Shown one piece after another: positions 25,205 through 34,072 of a DNA stretch of 64,000 nucleotides. The stretch spans positions 2,479,836-2,543,835 of the forward strand of contig NZ_CP065856.1 in assembly GCF_016065055.1 (NCBI RefSeq), given 5' to 3'. The number at the start of each line of letters is the position of its first letter. Within the stretch, counting starts at the first letter, position 1. Position numbers and translations under genes: made by a program. The DNA is from Halosimplex litoreum. GTDB taxonomy: Archaea > Halobacteriota > Halobacteria > Halobacteriales > Haloarculaceae. The notes under the pieces were generated by a model, which did not search any database, was not told the origin of the DNA, and was given only the letters and a program-made list of their open reading frames with translations.

Positions 25205-26208
25205 GATCTGATCCTGTCGACGAGGTCGTTCATGTCGTCACTCATTTCGAGGAACTGTTGGATGGTAGTCGACGTTTTGTTGAGTATCTCAGTCATGTCC
25301 CCGTCGGTATATTCTTGCGCCAACTCTTCGGCTGCGTCGGCTGCAGAGTCTTCGTTATACATTTCTGTCACGATTTCGTTGAGGAGGTCGCCCTGCCAAT
25401 CGTGCTCTGGTTCACCTTCCTCGTCAACGTCTTCAGCAGTCCAGAGGACGAGTTCGGACAGTGCTGGGAGAAGGATACTATCCGTGTAGACGTTCATAAC
25501 CTTGCCCAGCTTCCCTCTCGGACCAGTGTTCAGTGCAGCAGCGATCGGTTCGTGGTCCCGATTGACGTACAGTTTTGGAGCTTCCAGCTTGGTCTTGTCG
25601 ACGACGTAGACAGCGTCGTTCGGGAACCGTTCGTCGTTGTCGCTCTCCTCGAAACTCTTGAAGATCGGGGGAAGCAGCGGACCAGACGCGTCGTCTGTCT
25701 CGTCGATGTTGACGTACCACGGCTCACCGTCTGCGAGCTCAAGACCGGCGTGAGTTCGATAGTCGCCCGATGTCTCTGCGTCTTCGATACGGACGACCAA
25801 CGGCGTCACTTCGATCGTACCGTATACTTCCGTCGATTGAAACTCGATCTCGAAGTCCGTCTTCCCCGCCTCGAAGTTCTCGACGGGGACGGTTCTCCCT
25901 TCTCTGAGGTGTGTGTACTCGCATTCGACTGCGAGGACGACCTCGGCCATGGGCCCACTCTTCCACTCATCTGGCGGGAAGACAGATTCCAGAGTATCTT
26001 GGATCGTCAGCTCTCCCTGGAGCGATAGTTTCTTCCAGTCGGCTTGCCAGTTCTCGAGGAACACCTCGTTTCCTGCCTTGTCTACGTCGAACGAATTGTC
26101 GTCGTCGTCGAGCGAGAAGGTATCTATCTCTATCGAGAGTGTCGATGGAGCGTGACGCAGCGGCTCGTCGTCGATCCGTTCTCGACTCGAGCGGGTACGC
26201 TCGGGCAT
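25201..26208 (-). CDS. X protein (unrecognised family), cassette 1
   Basis: 335 aa, middle gene of cassette 1; no family recognised. Features shared by the four copies: an N-terminal beta-rich half with a strand like VAVECEYTHLREG, a GTIEVTPLVVRIED block, then APKLYVNRDHEPIAAALN, then ILLPALSELVLWTAE, ending in a helical tail. The PKLYVNxDH motif is the best mark. No nuclease or NTPase motif. TGATG overlap with the ATPase gene and ATGA overlap with the DUF6339-like gene show one translational unit. Confidence 0.68.
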   Translation of the reverse strand: MPERTRSSRERIDDEPLRHAPSTLSIEIDTFSLDDDDNSFDVDKAGNEVFLENWQADWKKLSLQGELTIQDTLESVFPPDEWKSGPMAEVVLAVECEYTHLREGRTVPVENFEAGKTDFEIEFQSTEVYGTIEVTPLVVRIEDAETSGDYRTHAGLELADGEPWYVNIDETDDASGPLLPPIFKSFEESDNDERFPNDAVYVVDKTKLEAPKLYVNRDHEPIAAALNTGPRGKLGKVMNVYTDSILLPALSELVLWTAEDVDEEGEPEHDWQGDLLNEIVTEMYNEDSAADAAEELAQEYTDGDMTEILNKTSTTIQQFLEMSDDMNDLVDRIRS

Positions 26209-28148
26209 CAGGACTCACCACCCAGTTCGACGTTACCGTCGATTTGTAGTCGCGATCTTCCGATCCGACCACTATATGGGTCGAAATCTCCGAAGGAGCG
26301 CGAGCGGCCGCTGATATCGACACTCCGCGAACTCGCGTCACCTTCTATCACCAACACTCCGTCTTCGATGTTCACTCTGGCAACGTCTCCGTCTTTCTCG
26401 AACTCTTCGATAGCGATATCTCCCGTCTCGTTGTTCTCCTCACCGAGACTTACGATCTCGATCGTCACCCGCCAACTCTCGAACTCGTCGGCTTCGGGCG
26501 AGATCGTCCCGTCGAAATTCCACGACCCGTCTCGATACCCGAAGTCTGCGGAGACGTCGAACGCCTCCGACGATCGCACCGACTGAACCGACCTCGACTT
26601 CTTCTTGTTCCCCGTTCCGGAGCGCGGGATCTTCCGCTTCATCGAATCGATCATCCCACCCTCTTCGGTGACCTCCGATGCGACGAGATTCTGGAGGCAT
26701 TTCCGTAGCTTCTTGTCGGTCAGGTCTTCGACCGTCCCGGCACAACCCCACTCGTACGTGGACTGGAGCCGAGAGTTCTTGTACCCCTTCCACTGGTCGT
26801 GTGCAGCTGGTTCGGACGTCCGTAAGAGTTCCTCTACGTCACCGTCCGCGAGTTCTAACGGCCTCTCACCCCAACCTCTCGCGTTTCCGGCGACCAAGAG
26901 ACCGTAGAAATCGCTCCCGTACGACGCGGCAGCACTCATGTTGATGTAGTCCACGACCATCCCTGCGCCCCGGAAAATCGCGACTTCGTTGAGGCGGCTT
27001 CCATCGTCACCCGGACTGGGGCTCTTCGCGTAGACACTCAGACGCCCCTTCGGCTCCGTCTGTTGATCGTCCCCGATCTTCCTGTCTGGTAGGTCGAACT
27101 CGATCTCGCCCTCCACGGTGTTTCCTCTCGTTTCGAGGTCGTCGTCTGGCGAGTCTCGGCTCTCGAAACAATCGACGAACGGACGGACAGAGTCTACGTC
27201 GGAGGGGTCTACTCGGATCGCGTCGTCGTCTTCGGGCCCCTCCAGATAGACCTCCAAATTGCCCCGCTCGATAGCTGGCCAAAAGTACTCGGCCACAGAC
27301 TTGCGGAACGTCGCCATCAGCTCTTCACTGTTCGAGAACTGCTCTGCAGTCGGATCTCTGAACCCGACGATCGTCGCCGTCGTACCCGTCGTTTCGTCGT
27401 CGACACTCCGGTGGGCGTAGAGTGATTCGGCGCGGTCACTCGCTTCCTCCTCCCACATACTTACGTAGCGCCCCTCGGGGTCGTCCGGGTCAAGCCGGCC
27501 GAACCAGCCGTTTCCGGAGTACAACTGGTCAGTCGTCTCGTCACGGTGATCGGGAAGTAAGGCTCGACCGACGAACCGTGGTGGCTGGTGTCCGCCCGTC
27601 TCCCTCACTGGGTTCGACGAGAAGAGAACGGTGGAGAGACCAGAGAAGGCCCAGAGGACGGTCTTCCCGACACCGTGGCTTCCGCCCTCGTCTGTATCTT
27701 TGTTGCTCCGACCCATGTCCCGGACGAGAGCGGTGTAGTTGGTTCCGTCCTCCGTCTCTAACCCGTCGAGACCTTCCGTGTTCCTGTCTTCGACCGAGAG
27801 GAGTAACAGCTCGTCTTCGTCCTCCACGTGGTCCAGATACTGATCGAGCTGACGGTCGTCTTCGACATCTCCGGCGGCACGGAGGTGGTCGTAGAGCCCA
27901 ACCTCGTCGTCGTCTAACTTACAGTCGAGATCACTCAAGAACTGCTCTAGCCGCGAGCCACTGAGACTCTCGAACCGATAGTACACTTCGACGGGTTCGT
28001 CCGAGTCATCTACCTTCGCGTCGTTCGCGTTCTGGAGTGTCTCGCGGACGAACGTCGCGACATCGTTCTCGAACGCGTGTTTGGTGAGGAGATCGGCGTT
28101 CTGCTCTGCCTTGTCGCCCATCTCTTGGAAGTACCAACCTTCAGACAC
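26208..28148 (-). CDS. GHKL (MORC/MutL-like) ATPase, cassette 1
   Basis: 646 aa, GTG start. The Bergerat fold is visible: N-box FVRETLQNANDAK (Asn40, Asn42), the Asp-containing VEDRNTEGL near 119-126, and glycine-rich lid EGGSHGVGKTVLWAFSG near 154-170. An S5-like segment follows (GFRDPTAEQF...FWPAIERGNLEVYLEG), then IFRGAGMVVDYINM and a C-terminal beta domain. Such ATPases dimerise on ATP binding and clamp DNA; relatives sit in predicted restriction systems. It is first in its operon. Upstream DNA holds two ATTGGTT repeats and AT-rich sequence. The same architecture recurs at 30588, 36854 and 43489. Confidence 0.85.
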   Translation of the reverse strand: MSEGWYFQEMGDKAEQNADLLTKHAFENDVATFVRETLQNANDAKVDDSDEPVEVYYRFESLSGSRLEQFLSDLDCKLDDDEVGLYDHLRAAGDVEDDRQLDQYLDHVEDEDELLLLSVEDRNTEGLDGLETEDGTNYTALVRDMGRSNKDTDEGGSHGVGKTVLWAFSGLSTVLFSSNPVRETGGHQPPRFVGRALLPDHRDETTDQLYSGNGWFGRLDPDDPEGRYVSMWEEEASDRAESLYAHRSVDDETTGTTATIVGFRDPTAEQFSNSEELMATFRKSVAEYFWPAIERGNLEVYLEGPEDDDAIRVDPSDVDSVRPFVDCFESRDSPDDDLETRGNTVEGEIEFDLPDRKIGDDQQTEPKGRLSVYAKSPSPGDDGSRLNEVAIFRGAGMVVDYINMSAAASYGSDFYGLLVAGNARGWGERPLELADGDVEELLRTSEPAAHDQWKGYKNSRLQSTYEWGCAGTVEDLTDKKLRKCLQNLVASEVTEEGGMIDSMKRKIPRSGTGNKKKSRSVQSVRSSEAFDVSADFGYRDGSWNFDGTISPEADEFESWRVTIEIVSLGEENNETGDIAIEEFEKDGDVARVNIEDGVLVIEGDASSRSVDISGRSRSFGDFDPYSGRIGRSRLQIDGNVELGGES

Positions 28149-28349
28149 CCGAGCTCACCCGTTGTAATTCCTCGCTCGCATGGCCGAAAACCATAATTGA
28201 ACCAATACGTATCATTAATCGATGATTCATTGCTAGTTCCTAACGGGTTAAAACCAATGGTAGGACGGATTCGTCCGATCAGACGAATAGTACCGAATCA
28301 TCACACGACGTGACTATCGTGCCCGTTTCAGCGAGCTCCCGGGAGTATA

Positions 28350-28380
28350 TTTTATATAGATCCATTCATATATCGAATCG
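28350..28380 (+). promoter_or_regulatory. Promoter of the small Cys-rich gene
   Basis: TTTTATATA lies at 28350-28358, about 25 bases before the GTG at 28380, as for a leaderless archaeal transcript. Confidence 0.6.
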
Positions 28381-28733
28381 TGACTGGAGGTCTAGAGCCG
28401 TCGGAAGAGTACGACGGCAGACTCACGGTACACGTTCTGAGAGACAGGGATAGCAAAGAAAAGATCGTCTGCCATTCGTATCGAGAGGCTATCGAGACTG
28501 TGCGACGAAAGAACGAGTCGGCAGTCGCTACTAAGATCGAAGATCGAGATGGCACGATCGTATTCTCGTCCGACGAGATCGACATTGACGACTGGGTGGT
28601 AGAGTGGGAGGACCAGATGCGAAGCCTTGCCGTCGACGTAGACGCTCACGATTGTCCGTACGGGAACGTCGCCTGTGTCTCCGACGACCTCTGTGTCCAG
28701 TGCAAGATGGACAAAGTCCAAGATCAGTACTAG
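28380..28733 (+). CDS. Small Cys-cluster protein in the island (117 aa)
   Basis: 117 aa, GTG start, likely leaderless. The first half is beta-like (RLTVHVLRDRDSKEKIVCHSYREAIETVRRKNESAVATKIEDRDGTIVFSSDEIDIDDW). The end holds CPYGNVACVSDDLCVQCKMDKV, a C-x6-C-x5-C-x2-C cluster that may bind zinc. It lies on the plus strand between cassettes 1 and 2, which both run leftwards, with its own promoter, so it is not part of them. I do not recognise it. It could be an island regulator or an accessory factor. Confidence 0.65.
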   Translation: MTGGLEPSEEYDGRLTVHVLRDRDSKEKIVCHSYREAIETVRRKNESAVATKIEDRDGTIVFSSDEIDIDDWVVEWEDQMRSLAVDVDAHDCPYGNVACVSDDLCVQCKMDKVQDQY

Positions 28734-28859
28734 AGTTCGGTCCCTCTCGAAACCGTGAGACGGTGCTACTCCACACCGACTCGAACGAGGTCAAGTCTCG
28801 GCTACTCCCGGTGCACCAAGCGAAGAATCTCTCGTTCTCACCGACCCAAACTGGCGAGT

Positions 28860-29558
28860 CTACTCGGACTTTACTTCGGATATGATCTGGGTGACTACGT
28901 CACGTGCGTCCTCTTCCGATAACCCTTCGAGTTGGACGTTCGTGAGCGTGTGATTGAACCGACGGGTCGCATCGTCGATGACACGGGACGGTTCGTCGGC
29001 CAGCTCGTCGCAGATAGCGACCACGGCCGGCTGGTATCGTGCGAACCAGCGGTCGAACACTTTGTTGACCATCGTTTGATTGGCGAATACGGTCTCGGTC
29101 AGGCTGTAGTCGTCCCCGTCGGCCGTCAACTCGGCGATCCACCACAATCTGTGGATAGCGTTCGAGTAGAGGTCAGAACCTGCACCGAGGAACTTCTCTC
29201 GCATCGCGTCCTCGGAGCGATACTTCCAGCGATGGCGGACCAGATCGGGATATTCGACGACGGCTAACCAGTGCCACAGTCCCGGGTCACCGGCGACACG
29301 CCGGTTGATATCCAGACACTGGTGGACATCTTGGGCGAGTGCCCCGTCGATAGCGGTTTCGTACTCCGAATACTCCCTGAGAGCGGCGTCTACCGCGTCG
29401 TCTAACGTTCCTAAGTCGGCCGTCGGATTCCCTGGAATCGGTTCGACGAACTCTTCTATCGACTCCTGCTCTATCTCTGCCTCACCCTTCAGGAACGGTT
29501 CGCTGACCAACCGCCGGCCATCTTCTGTGAGTCTACGTAGGGTCTCCTCTTCACTCAT
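28860..29558 (-). CDS. DUF6339-like protein, cassette 2
   Basis: 232 aa. Shares with the other copies LWHWLAVVEYPDLVRHRWKYR, FLGAGSDLYSNAIHRLWWIAELTADGDDYSLTETVFANQTMVNKVFDRWFARYQPAVVAICDEL, and a helical C-terminus ending VTQIISEVKSE. Closest by eye to cassette 3. It begins 2 bases past the stop of the X gene and so is in the same operon. The conserved LYSNAxxRLWWIAE block is probably the structural heart of the family; no active-site residues are obvious. Confidence 0.7.
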   Translation of the reverse strand: MSEEETLRRLTEDGRRLVSEPFLKGEAEIEQESIEEFVEPIPGNPTADLGTLDDAVDAALREYSEYETAIDGALAQDVHQCLDINRRVAGDPGLWHWLAVVEYPDLVRHRWKYRSEDAMREKFLGAGSDLYSNAIHRLWWIAELTADGDDYSLTETVFANQTMVNKVFDRWFARYQPAVVAICDELADEPSRVIDDATRRFNHTLTNVQLEGLSEEDARDVVTQIISEVKSE

Positions 29559-29559
29559 A

Positions 29560-30591
29560 TTAGATCCTCAGTCCTTCTTCCATCAGGTTGATGAGCTGTG
29601 TCCTCGGGTCGATGTACTCCTGGAGTTCTCGGTCGATCCGCTCCATCAGGAACGGCAACGATCCCGGATCGTCGATTTCGTCGCGCAACATCCGAGTCGC
29701 TTCCGCGAGGTCCTCGACATCGTAGAGATTCCGTGCGAAGGTCTCCAAGATGGTCTCTTGCCACTCGTATTCGACGTCTCCGTTGTCGTCGATGGCTGTC
29801 CCCGCGTGGATCAACAACTGTGTCCAGACTCCGTAGCTAATCTGGTCTAAGACGACGTCGCGCATCCGTGGTTCTGCCCCTACGGATCCTCTACTCTGGA
29901 GGATATCGGTGATCCGGGGATGGTCAGAGTTGATCCACAGCTTCGGGCGGCTCTCGTTCCGAAAGTCGAGATAGTATAATTTGTCACCGTCGGGAAGATA
30001 CGCCGTGCGTGAGAAGCTCGCTTCCTCACCGTCGATAGCCGGGGGCTCTTCTCCTTTCGGACGATCGACGATGATCCGATAGTCACGGCAACTCGCCAGT
30101 CGAAGATTCGACTTTGCAGCGTACTTTTTCTCACCGCTACGATCTTCTGTTCGTACGAGATACGGACAGAGCTCGACAGTGCCGCGGATATCATCTTTCT
30201 CCAACATTACACTGACGTCGTACGTTCCAGGGCCCGTCGGCGCCTCCGAGATCATGGCTCGATCTCTGTAGATGGTGTCGTGACAACGGATCGCGACGTA
30301 GAGTTTCGCAGGCGGAGAATCACGTTCGAATACAGGAAATACGTCGTTGACGGTCTTCTCCGGGATCGTCAACCGCCCATAGATCGTAACCTGATCCCAG
30401 TTGCCGACTTCCTCGTCCTCGTCTGGCTGGAGAACCGGGGCAAGATCGATTTCCTTCTGCCCAGGTAGTAGGTCTAGGTCTACAGGCTTCTTGCCGTCAA
30501 CCGAGTACATCTCCAGTTCGAAATTGAGGCCTCCGCCTCGATACTCGAACGGTAACGTCGTACTTCGATGATGCTGTGAATGTCGTGTCAC
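29560..30591 (-). CDS. X protein (unrecognised family), cassette 2
   Basis: 343 aa, GTG start overlapping the ATPase stop (GTGA). N-terminal half FEYRGGGLNFELEMYSVDG, VTIYGRLTIPEKTVNDVFPVFERDSPPAKLYVAIRCHDTIYRDRAMI and GTVELCPYLVRTEDR; then RPKLWINSDHPRITDILQSRGSVGAEPRMRDVVLDQISYGVWTQLLIHA. The WEETILExFARN-like segment (YEWQETILETFARNLYD) and a helical tail also recur in the paralogues. Family not recognised; see cassette 1. Confidence 0.68.
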   Translation of the reverse strand: MTRHSQHHRSTTLPFEYRGGGLNFELEMYSVDGKKPVDLDLLPGQKEIDLAPVLQPDEDEEVGNWDQVTIYGRLTIPEKTVNDVFPVFERDSPPAKLYVAIRCHDTIYRDRAMISEAPTGPGTYDVSVMLEKDDIRGTVELCPYLVRTEDRSGEKKYAAKSNLRLASCRDYRIIVDRPKGEEPPAIDGEEASFSRTAYLPDGDKLYYLDFRNESRPKLWINSDHPRITDILQSRGSVGAEPRMRDVVLDQISYGVWTQLLIHAGTAIDDNGDVEYEWQETILETFARNLYDVEDLAEATRMLRDEIDDPGSLPFLMERIDRELQEYIDPRTQLINLMEEGLRI

Positions 30592-32498
30592 GCCTGATCA
30601 CCTTCGGTAGTCTCGAGTTCGGCTCGGACTTCCAGCTGTGTCTCGCCGACTTCACCACTAAGCAAATTGCTTTCACTCTTCGTCCGACTATGCCCTTCGA
30701 ACGTGACTTCTTTCGACGTTTCGTCGGCGATCAATCTAACGGTCCCATCCTCCGTAGTCGTCTCCACTCCCTCCGAATCGGTCGAGATCGATTCGATGGG
30801 CACGTCGTCGTACCTCGTACCGTCTTCACCGACGCCCATCATCGATATCTCGGCAGTCCAGCTCTCGAAGTCGTCGACGTTCGAAGTGATGTGGCCCGAG
30901 AACACCCACCGATCTCCGTCGAAGCGAGACGAACTATCGATCTCGAAGATTCGACCGAGGTCCGACGTACTCACTGTACGGGGGGCGCCAGTACCGTGAA
31001 TCGGGAAATGGTTCAAGACGCTATCGGAGAGAGCGTCGCGACCACTGTCGTTCTTCGAGATGAGGTGGCGAAGCCCATCTCGGAGTGTACCGAACATATC
31101 GTCGAGGGCAGTTCGGAATCCTCGCTGGTACTGCTCACGAAGGTTCTCCGTCGACTCCCACTCGTCGTGCTCGGGGGGCTCGGAAAACCGTAGGAATCGA
31201 TCGACTTCCTGGTCGCTCTCTGTCGCCGGACCGTCTGCTCTCGCTTCCCCGCAAGCGAGGACGCCGTAGAAGTTCCTGTCACCGAACGCGACACGGTTCT
31301 GATCGTAGTACTTGACGACCATCCCCGCGCCGCGGAACAGTGCGACCCTGTTGAGGTAGGTATCGTCGTCTGCTGGCGAAGCAAGCCGGGACGAGAGACG
31401 GACCTCGCCGTCGGGTGTCTCCGTGCCATCGGATCTAGGTGGCAGATCGACGGGGATGTCGAGTCCGGCCACGTCCCCGGGGTTCTGGAGAGTCGTTCCC
31501 TCCTCGAATCGTGCTTCGTACGATTCCACGAACGGCCGAATCGAAGGGACGTTGTCTACGTCGGCCTCTCGTGTCTCTTCGGGTGTTTCGACAGTGACTC
31601 GTAAGTCTCCACGGTAGATTGCCGGCCAGAAGTACTTGACCGAGGCCTCGACGAACTCGTCGGCCAGTTCGTCGATCTCCGGTCGCACGTCACGTGTCGG
31701 ATCACGGTATTCGACGACCATCGCGCTCGTGCCGCTGACAGCCGGCCGATCGATCTGGAGGCGTTGCGCTAGTCTCGATGCCTCGTCTCCACGAAGTGCT
31801 TCGGGCCGGACGCCATCGTCGGTGTGTTGTGGCCGACAGAACCAGCCAGCACCTTGATAGGTCGTGTCGTCACCTGGTAGTTCGTGTGTAGGAAGCTTCG
31901 TCCGGGCGATGAGTCTCGGCGATTCACCGTCGTCAGATCCTGGAGGAAGTTGGGAATTGAATATAACCGTCGATGCGCCGGAGAACGTCCAGAGAACGGA
32001 CTTCCCCAAGCCGTAGGACCCCCCGGCGTTGTCCTCTCGTTTACTGCTGTATAGTTCGTCGCGGACGAGCGCAGCGTAGTTAGAGTCTTGGTCCCATCCA
32101 CCGGTGAGCCCCGTCGTGTTGCTATCTTCGACTACGAGAAGTCGTAGTTCTGCGTCGGGATCGCCCATCCGATCCAGGAGTCGGTCGTATCCACGCCCAC
32201 GATCGGTCTGTGCGACCGCATCTAAACGATCCTGAAGGCCGTTGTTCCACTCTAACGTCTCCAAAAATCGGTCTCTCTCTTCTCCAGTCAACGTGAGGAA
32301 ACGGAAGGTAACTTCTACCGGTTCTCCATTGTCTAGTCCCTGATCGTTCGCGTTCTGGAGGACTTCGCGAACGAACGATTCGGTATCGTGATCGACAGCG
32401 TGTTTGGTCGGGTCGTCGCCGTATCGTGGGGAACCGGGGCCACCGCTGAAGAAGAACCATTCAGTGTCGTCATTTAAGTGTTCTCGGCCTGTGTTCAT
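30588..32498 (-). CDS. GHKL (MORC/MutL-like) ATPase, cassette 2
   Basis: 636 aa. N-box FVREVLQNANDQG (Asn49, Asn51), VVEDSNTTGLTG near 123-132 and lid GGSYGLGKSVLWTFSG near 159-174 are all intact. The S5-like region (VEYRDPTRDVRP...YFWPAIYRGDLRVTVET), FRGAGMVVKYYD block and C-terminal beta domain match the paralogues. First gene of a three-gene minus-strand operon, divergent from the methyltransferase at 32708 with 209 bases between. The ATPase is expected to form an ATP-driven clamp. Confidence 0.86.
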   Translation of the reverse strand: MNTGREHLNDDTEWFFFSGGPGSPRYGDDPTKHAVDHDTESFVREVLQNANDQGLDNGEPVEVTFRFLTLTGEERDRFLETLEWNNGLQDRLDAVAQTDRGRGYDRLLDRMGDPDAELRLLVVEDSNTTGLTGGWDQDSNYAALVRDELYSSKREDNAGGSYGLGKSVLWTFSGASTVIFNSQLPPGSDDGESPRLIARTKLPTHELPGDDTTYQGAGWFCRPQHTDDGVRPEALRGDEASRLAQRLQIDRPAVSGTSAMVVEYRDPTRDVRPEIDELADEFVEASVKYFWPAIYRGDLRVTVETPEETREADVDNVPSIRPFVESYEARFEEGTTLQNPGDVAGLDIPVDLPPRSDGTETPDGEVRLSSRLASPADDDTYLNRVALFRGAGMVVKYYDQNRVAFGDRNFYGVLACGEARADGPATESDQEVDRFLRFSEPPEHDEWESTENLREQYQRGFRTALDDMFGTLRDGLRHLISKNDSGRDALSDSVLNHFPIHGTGAPRTVSTSDLGRIFEIDSSSRFDGDRWVFSGHITSNVDDFESWTAEISMMGVGEDGTRYDDVPIESISTDSEGVETTTEDGTVRLIADETSKEVTFEGHSRTKSESNLLSGEVGETQLEVRAELETTEGDQA

Positions 32499-32672
32499 GT
32501 GTCGAGAAACCGTCTGTTCTTACTCCACTGGGAACCTCGACCCTCATCACTGTTCCGGGTCGTGGGCACGCCCTCTGGCTCTCGAACTCTCTGAGTGGAT
32601 AGTTGTGGCGAACAATAGGCTCGCCCGGAAGTGATACGCCAGACAGATCGACGTACCCCCCTCCATCGTACT

Positions 32673-32692
32673 GTGATTTTATATACGATCAC
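32673..32692 (+). promoter_or_regulatory. Promoter of methyltransferase 1 with flanking inverted repeat
   Basis: TTTTATATA (32677-32685) lies about 25 bases before the ATG at 32708 and is bracketed by GTGAT (32673-32677) and ATCAC (32688-32692). A protein bound to this small palindrome would cover the TATA box. Confidence 0.5.
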
Positions 32693-32707
32693 TCGAAAAT
32701 TGCCTCC

Positions 32708-33817
32708 ATGAATATCACAGCAGTAGATCTCTTCTGTGGATCTGGTGGCCTGAGTTACGGACTAGAGCAGGCTGGCATCTCGGTTCTCGCCGGTGTGGAT
32801 TGGAACGACAAAAGCAAGTTCCCCTACGAGCAGAATATCGACGCTGATTTCAAGCAATCGAAGATACAAGCCCTCTCGCAAGATCCAGAACGAGTCGCTA
32901 GAATGTTTCCCTGGGGATCCGATTTAGATGTCCTCGCGGGATGCGCCCCCTGTCAACCCTACTCTACGATGGGTCGTTCGGACGACGACACTCCTCAGAA
33001 CGATAGTAAATGGGGACGGCTGAAGGACGTCAAGAAGATCATCAACTACGTTGAGCCAGACGTGGTCGTCACCGAGAACGTCCTTCAGATACGGAACGAT
33101 CCGGTCTACGAGGAGTTCATCGAGTTCCTGGAGGCGGAAGGATTCTTCGTCAACAGCGACGAGAACAAGAACGTGTACTGTCCCGAGTACGGGATCCCTC
33201 AGAAGCGGAAGCGGTGGGTGGTCATGGCATCGAAGGAGGGGCCCATCTCTCTCCCGGAGCCCCTCTACACAGACGAGTCTGAATACCCGACCGTTCGCGA
33301 GACGATAGGGCATCTGCCGCCGACCGAAGCCGGTGAAGTACACCCCGATCACAAACTCCACAGGGCACGGACACTCTCCGACAAGAATTTAGAACGGATC
33401 AAGAATATCGAGCCTGGCGAAGATTGGAGTGTCTGGAAGGATGACCAGGAGCATCTCCTCGCAGAGTGTCACAAGAAGGCCAGTGGTCAGTCGTACAAAG
33501 CTCCGTACAGCCGGATGTCCCCAGACGAACCGGCCCCGACGATCACGACACAGTTCTACAACTACGGGAGTGGACGGTTCGGGCATTACGATACCGACCA
33601 AGATCGTGCGCTCTCCCTCCTAGAGGGGGCGCTCTTGCAGACGTTCCCACAAGACTACGAGTTCTACGACGACTGGGACGACGTCGGCGTCAAGAATCTT
33701 GGCCGGTTGATCGGAAACGCAGTCCCACCGTTACTGGGTGAGCACATCGGCAGAGGAATTCTCTCTCACGTCGGTGCAGAGGCACCCGCTGTACAGAGTG
33801 GCATCGCCGACGATTGA
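32708..33817 (+). CDS. DNA cytosine-5 methyltransferase 1
   Basis: 369 aa. Motif I VDLFCGSGG (residues 6-14), motif IV GCAPCQPYS with catalytic Cys82, motif VI VTENV (Glu124), motif VIII-like CPEYGIPQKRKRWV, and motifs IX/X TITTQFYN...RLIGNAVPP. It transfers a methyl group from S-adenosylmethionine to C5 of cytosine in DNA. The target-recognition stretch lies about residues 190-260 and cannot be read. Strongly similar to the enzyme at 35650, including HKKASGQSY and GSGRFGHYD. The start follows the leaderless promoter. Likely the self-marking enzyme of the island. Confidence 0.95.
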   Translation: MNITAVDLFCGSGGLSYGLEQAGISVLAGVDWNDKSKFPYEQNIDADFKQSKIQALSQDPERVARMFPWGSDLDVLAGCAPCQPYSTMGRSDDDTPQNDSKWGRLKDVKKIINYVEPDVVVTENVLQIRNDPVYEEFIEFLEAEGFFVNSDENKNVYCPEYGIPQKRKRWVVMASKEGPISLPEPLYTDESEYPTVRETIGHLPPTEAGEVHPDHKLHRARTLSDKNLERIKNIEPGEDWSVWKDDQEHLLAECHKKASGQSYKAPYSRMSPDEPAPTITTQFYNYGSGRFGHYDTDQDRALSLLEGALLQTFPQDYEFYDDWDDVGVKNLGRLIGNAVPPLLGEHIGRGILSHVGAEAPAVQSGIADD

Positions 33818-33936
33818 GGAAGAACAGTCTCGTACACGAAACGGGACCGTGTCTTCGAGTCGAACCATCTGAATTGACGATCGTTTCTATACGGTAATCT
33901 GTACTCGGGACACCCGACACGGTTCCCAAAGATGCC

Positions 33937-33949
33937 CTTTTATATCTCG
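33937..33949 (+). promoter_or_regulatory. TATA box upstream of the methyltransferase-like gene
   Basis: CTTTTATATCT lies about 125 bases before the chosen start at 34073. If transcription begins some 25 bases downstream, the transcript has a leader near 100 nt, unusual among the leaderless genes here. A GTG near 34025 could shorten it. Confidence 0.4.
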
Positions 33950-34072
33950 ACAGAAGACGTTCGAGTAGGATGTTTCGTCGGTCGATCGGAAGACACGTCT
34001 CTGTATCTCTGCCTCCGATCATTCGTGAACGGTTGTCCGATCGCTCGAGCGGGGAGTCGGGGGGCTATTCAA

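Noticed and set aside
27465..27482. A further CCCCTCGGGG box
   Set aside because: It lies inside the cassette 1 ATPase coding sequence with no TATA-like stretch next to it; chance match in GC-rich DNA.
33932..34072. Longer N-terminus for the methyltransferase-like protein
   Set aside because: The added residues overlap the TATA box at 33937-33949 and do not look like a methyltransferase start; the ATG at 34073 fits better, though the leader is then long.
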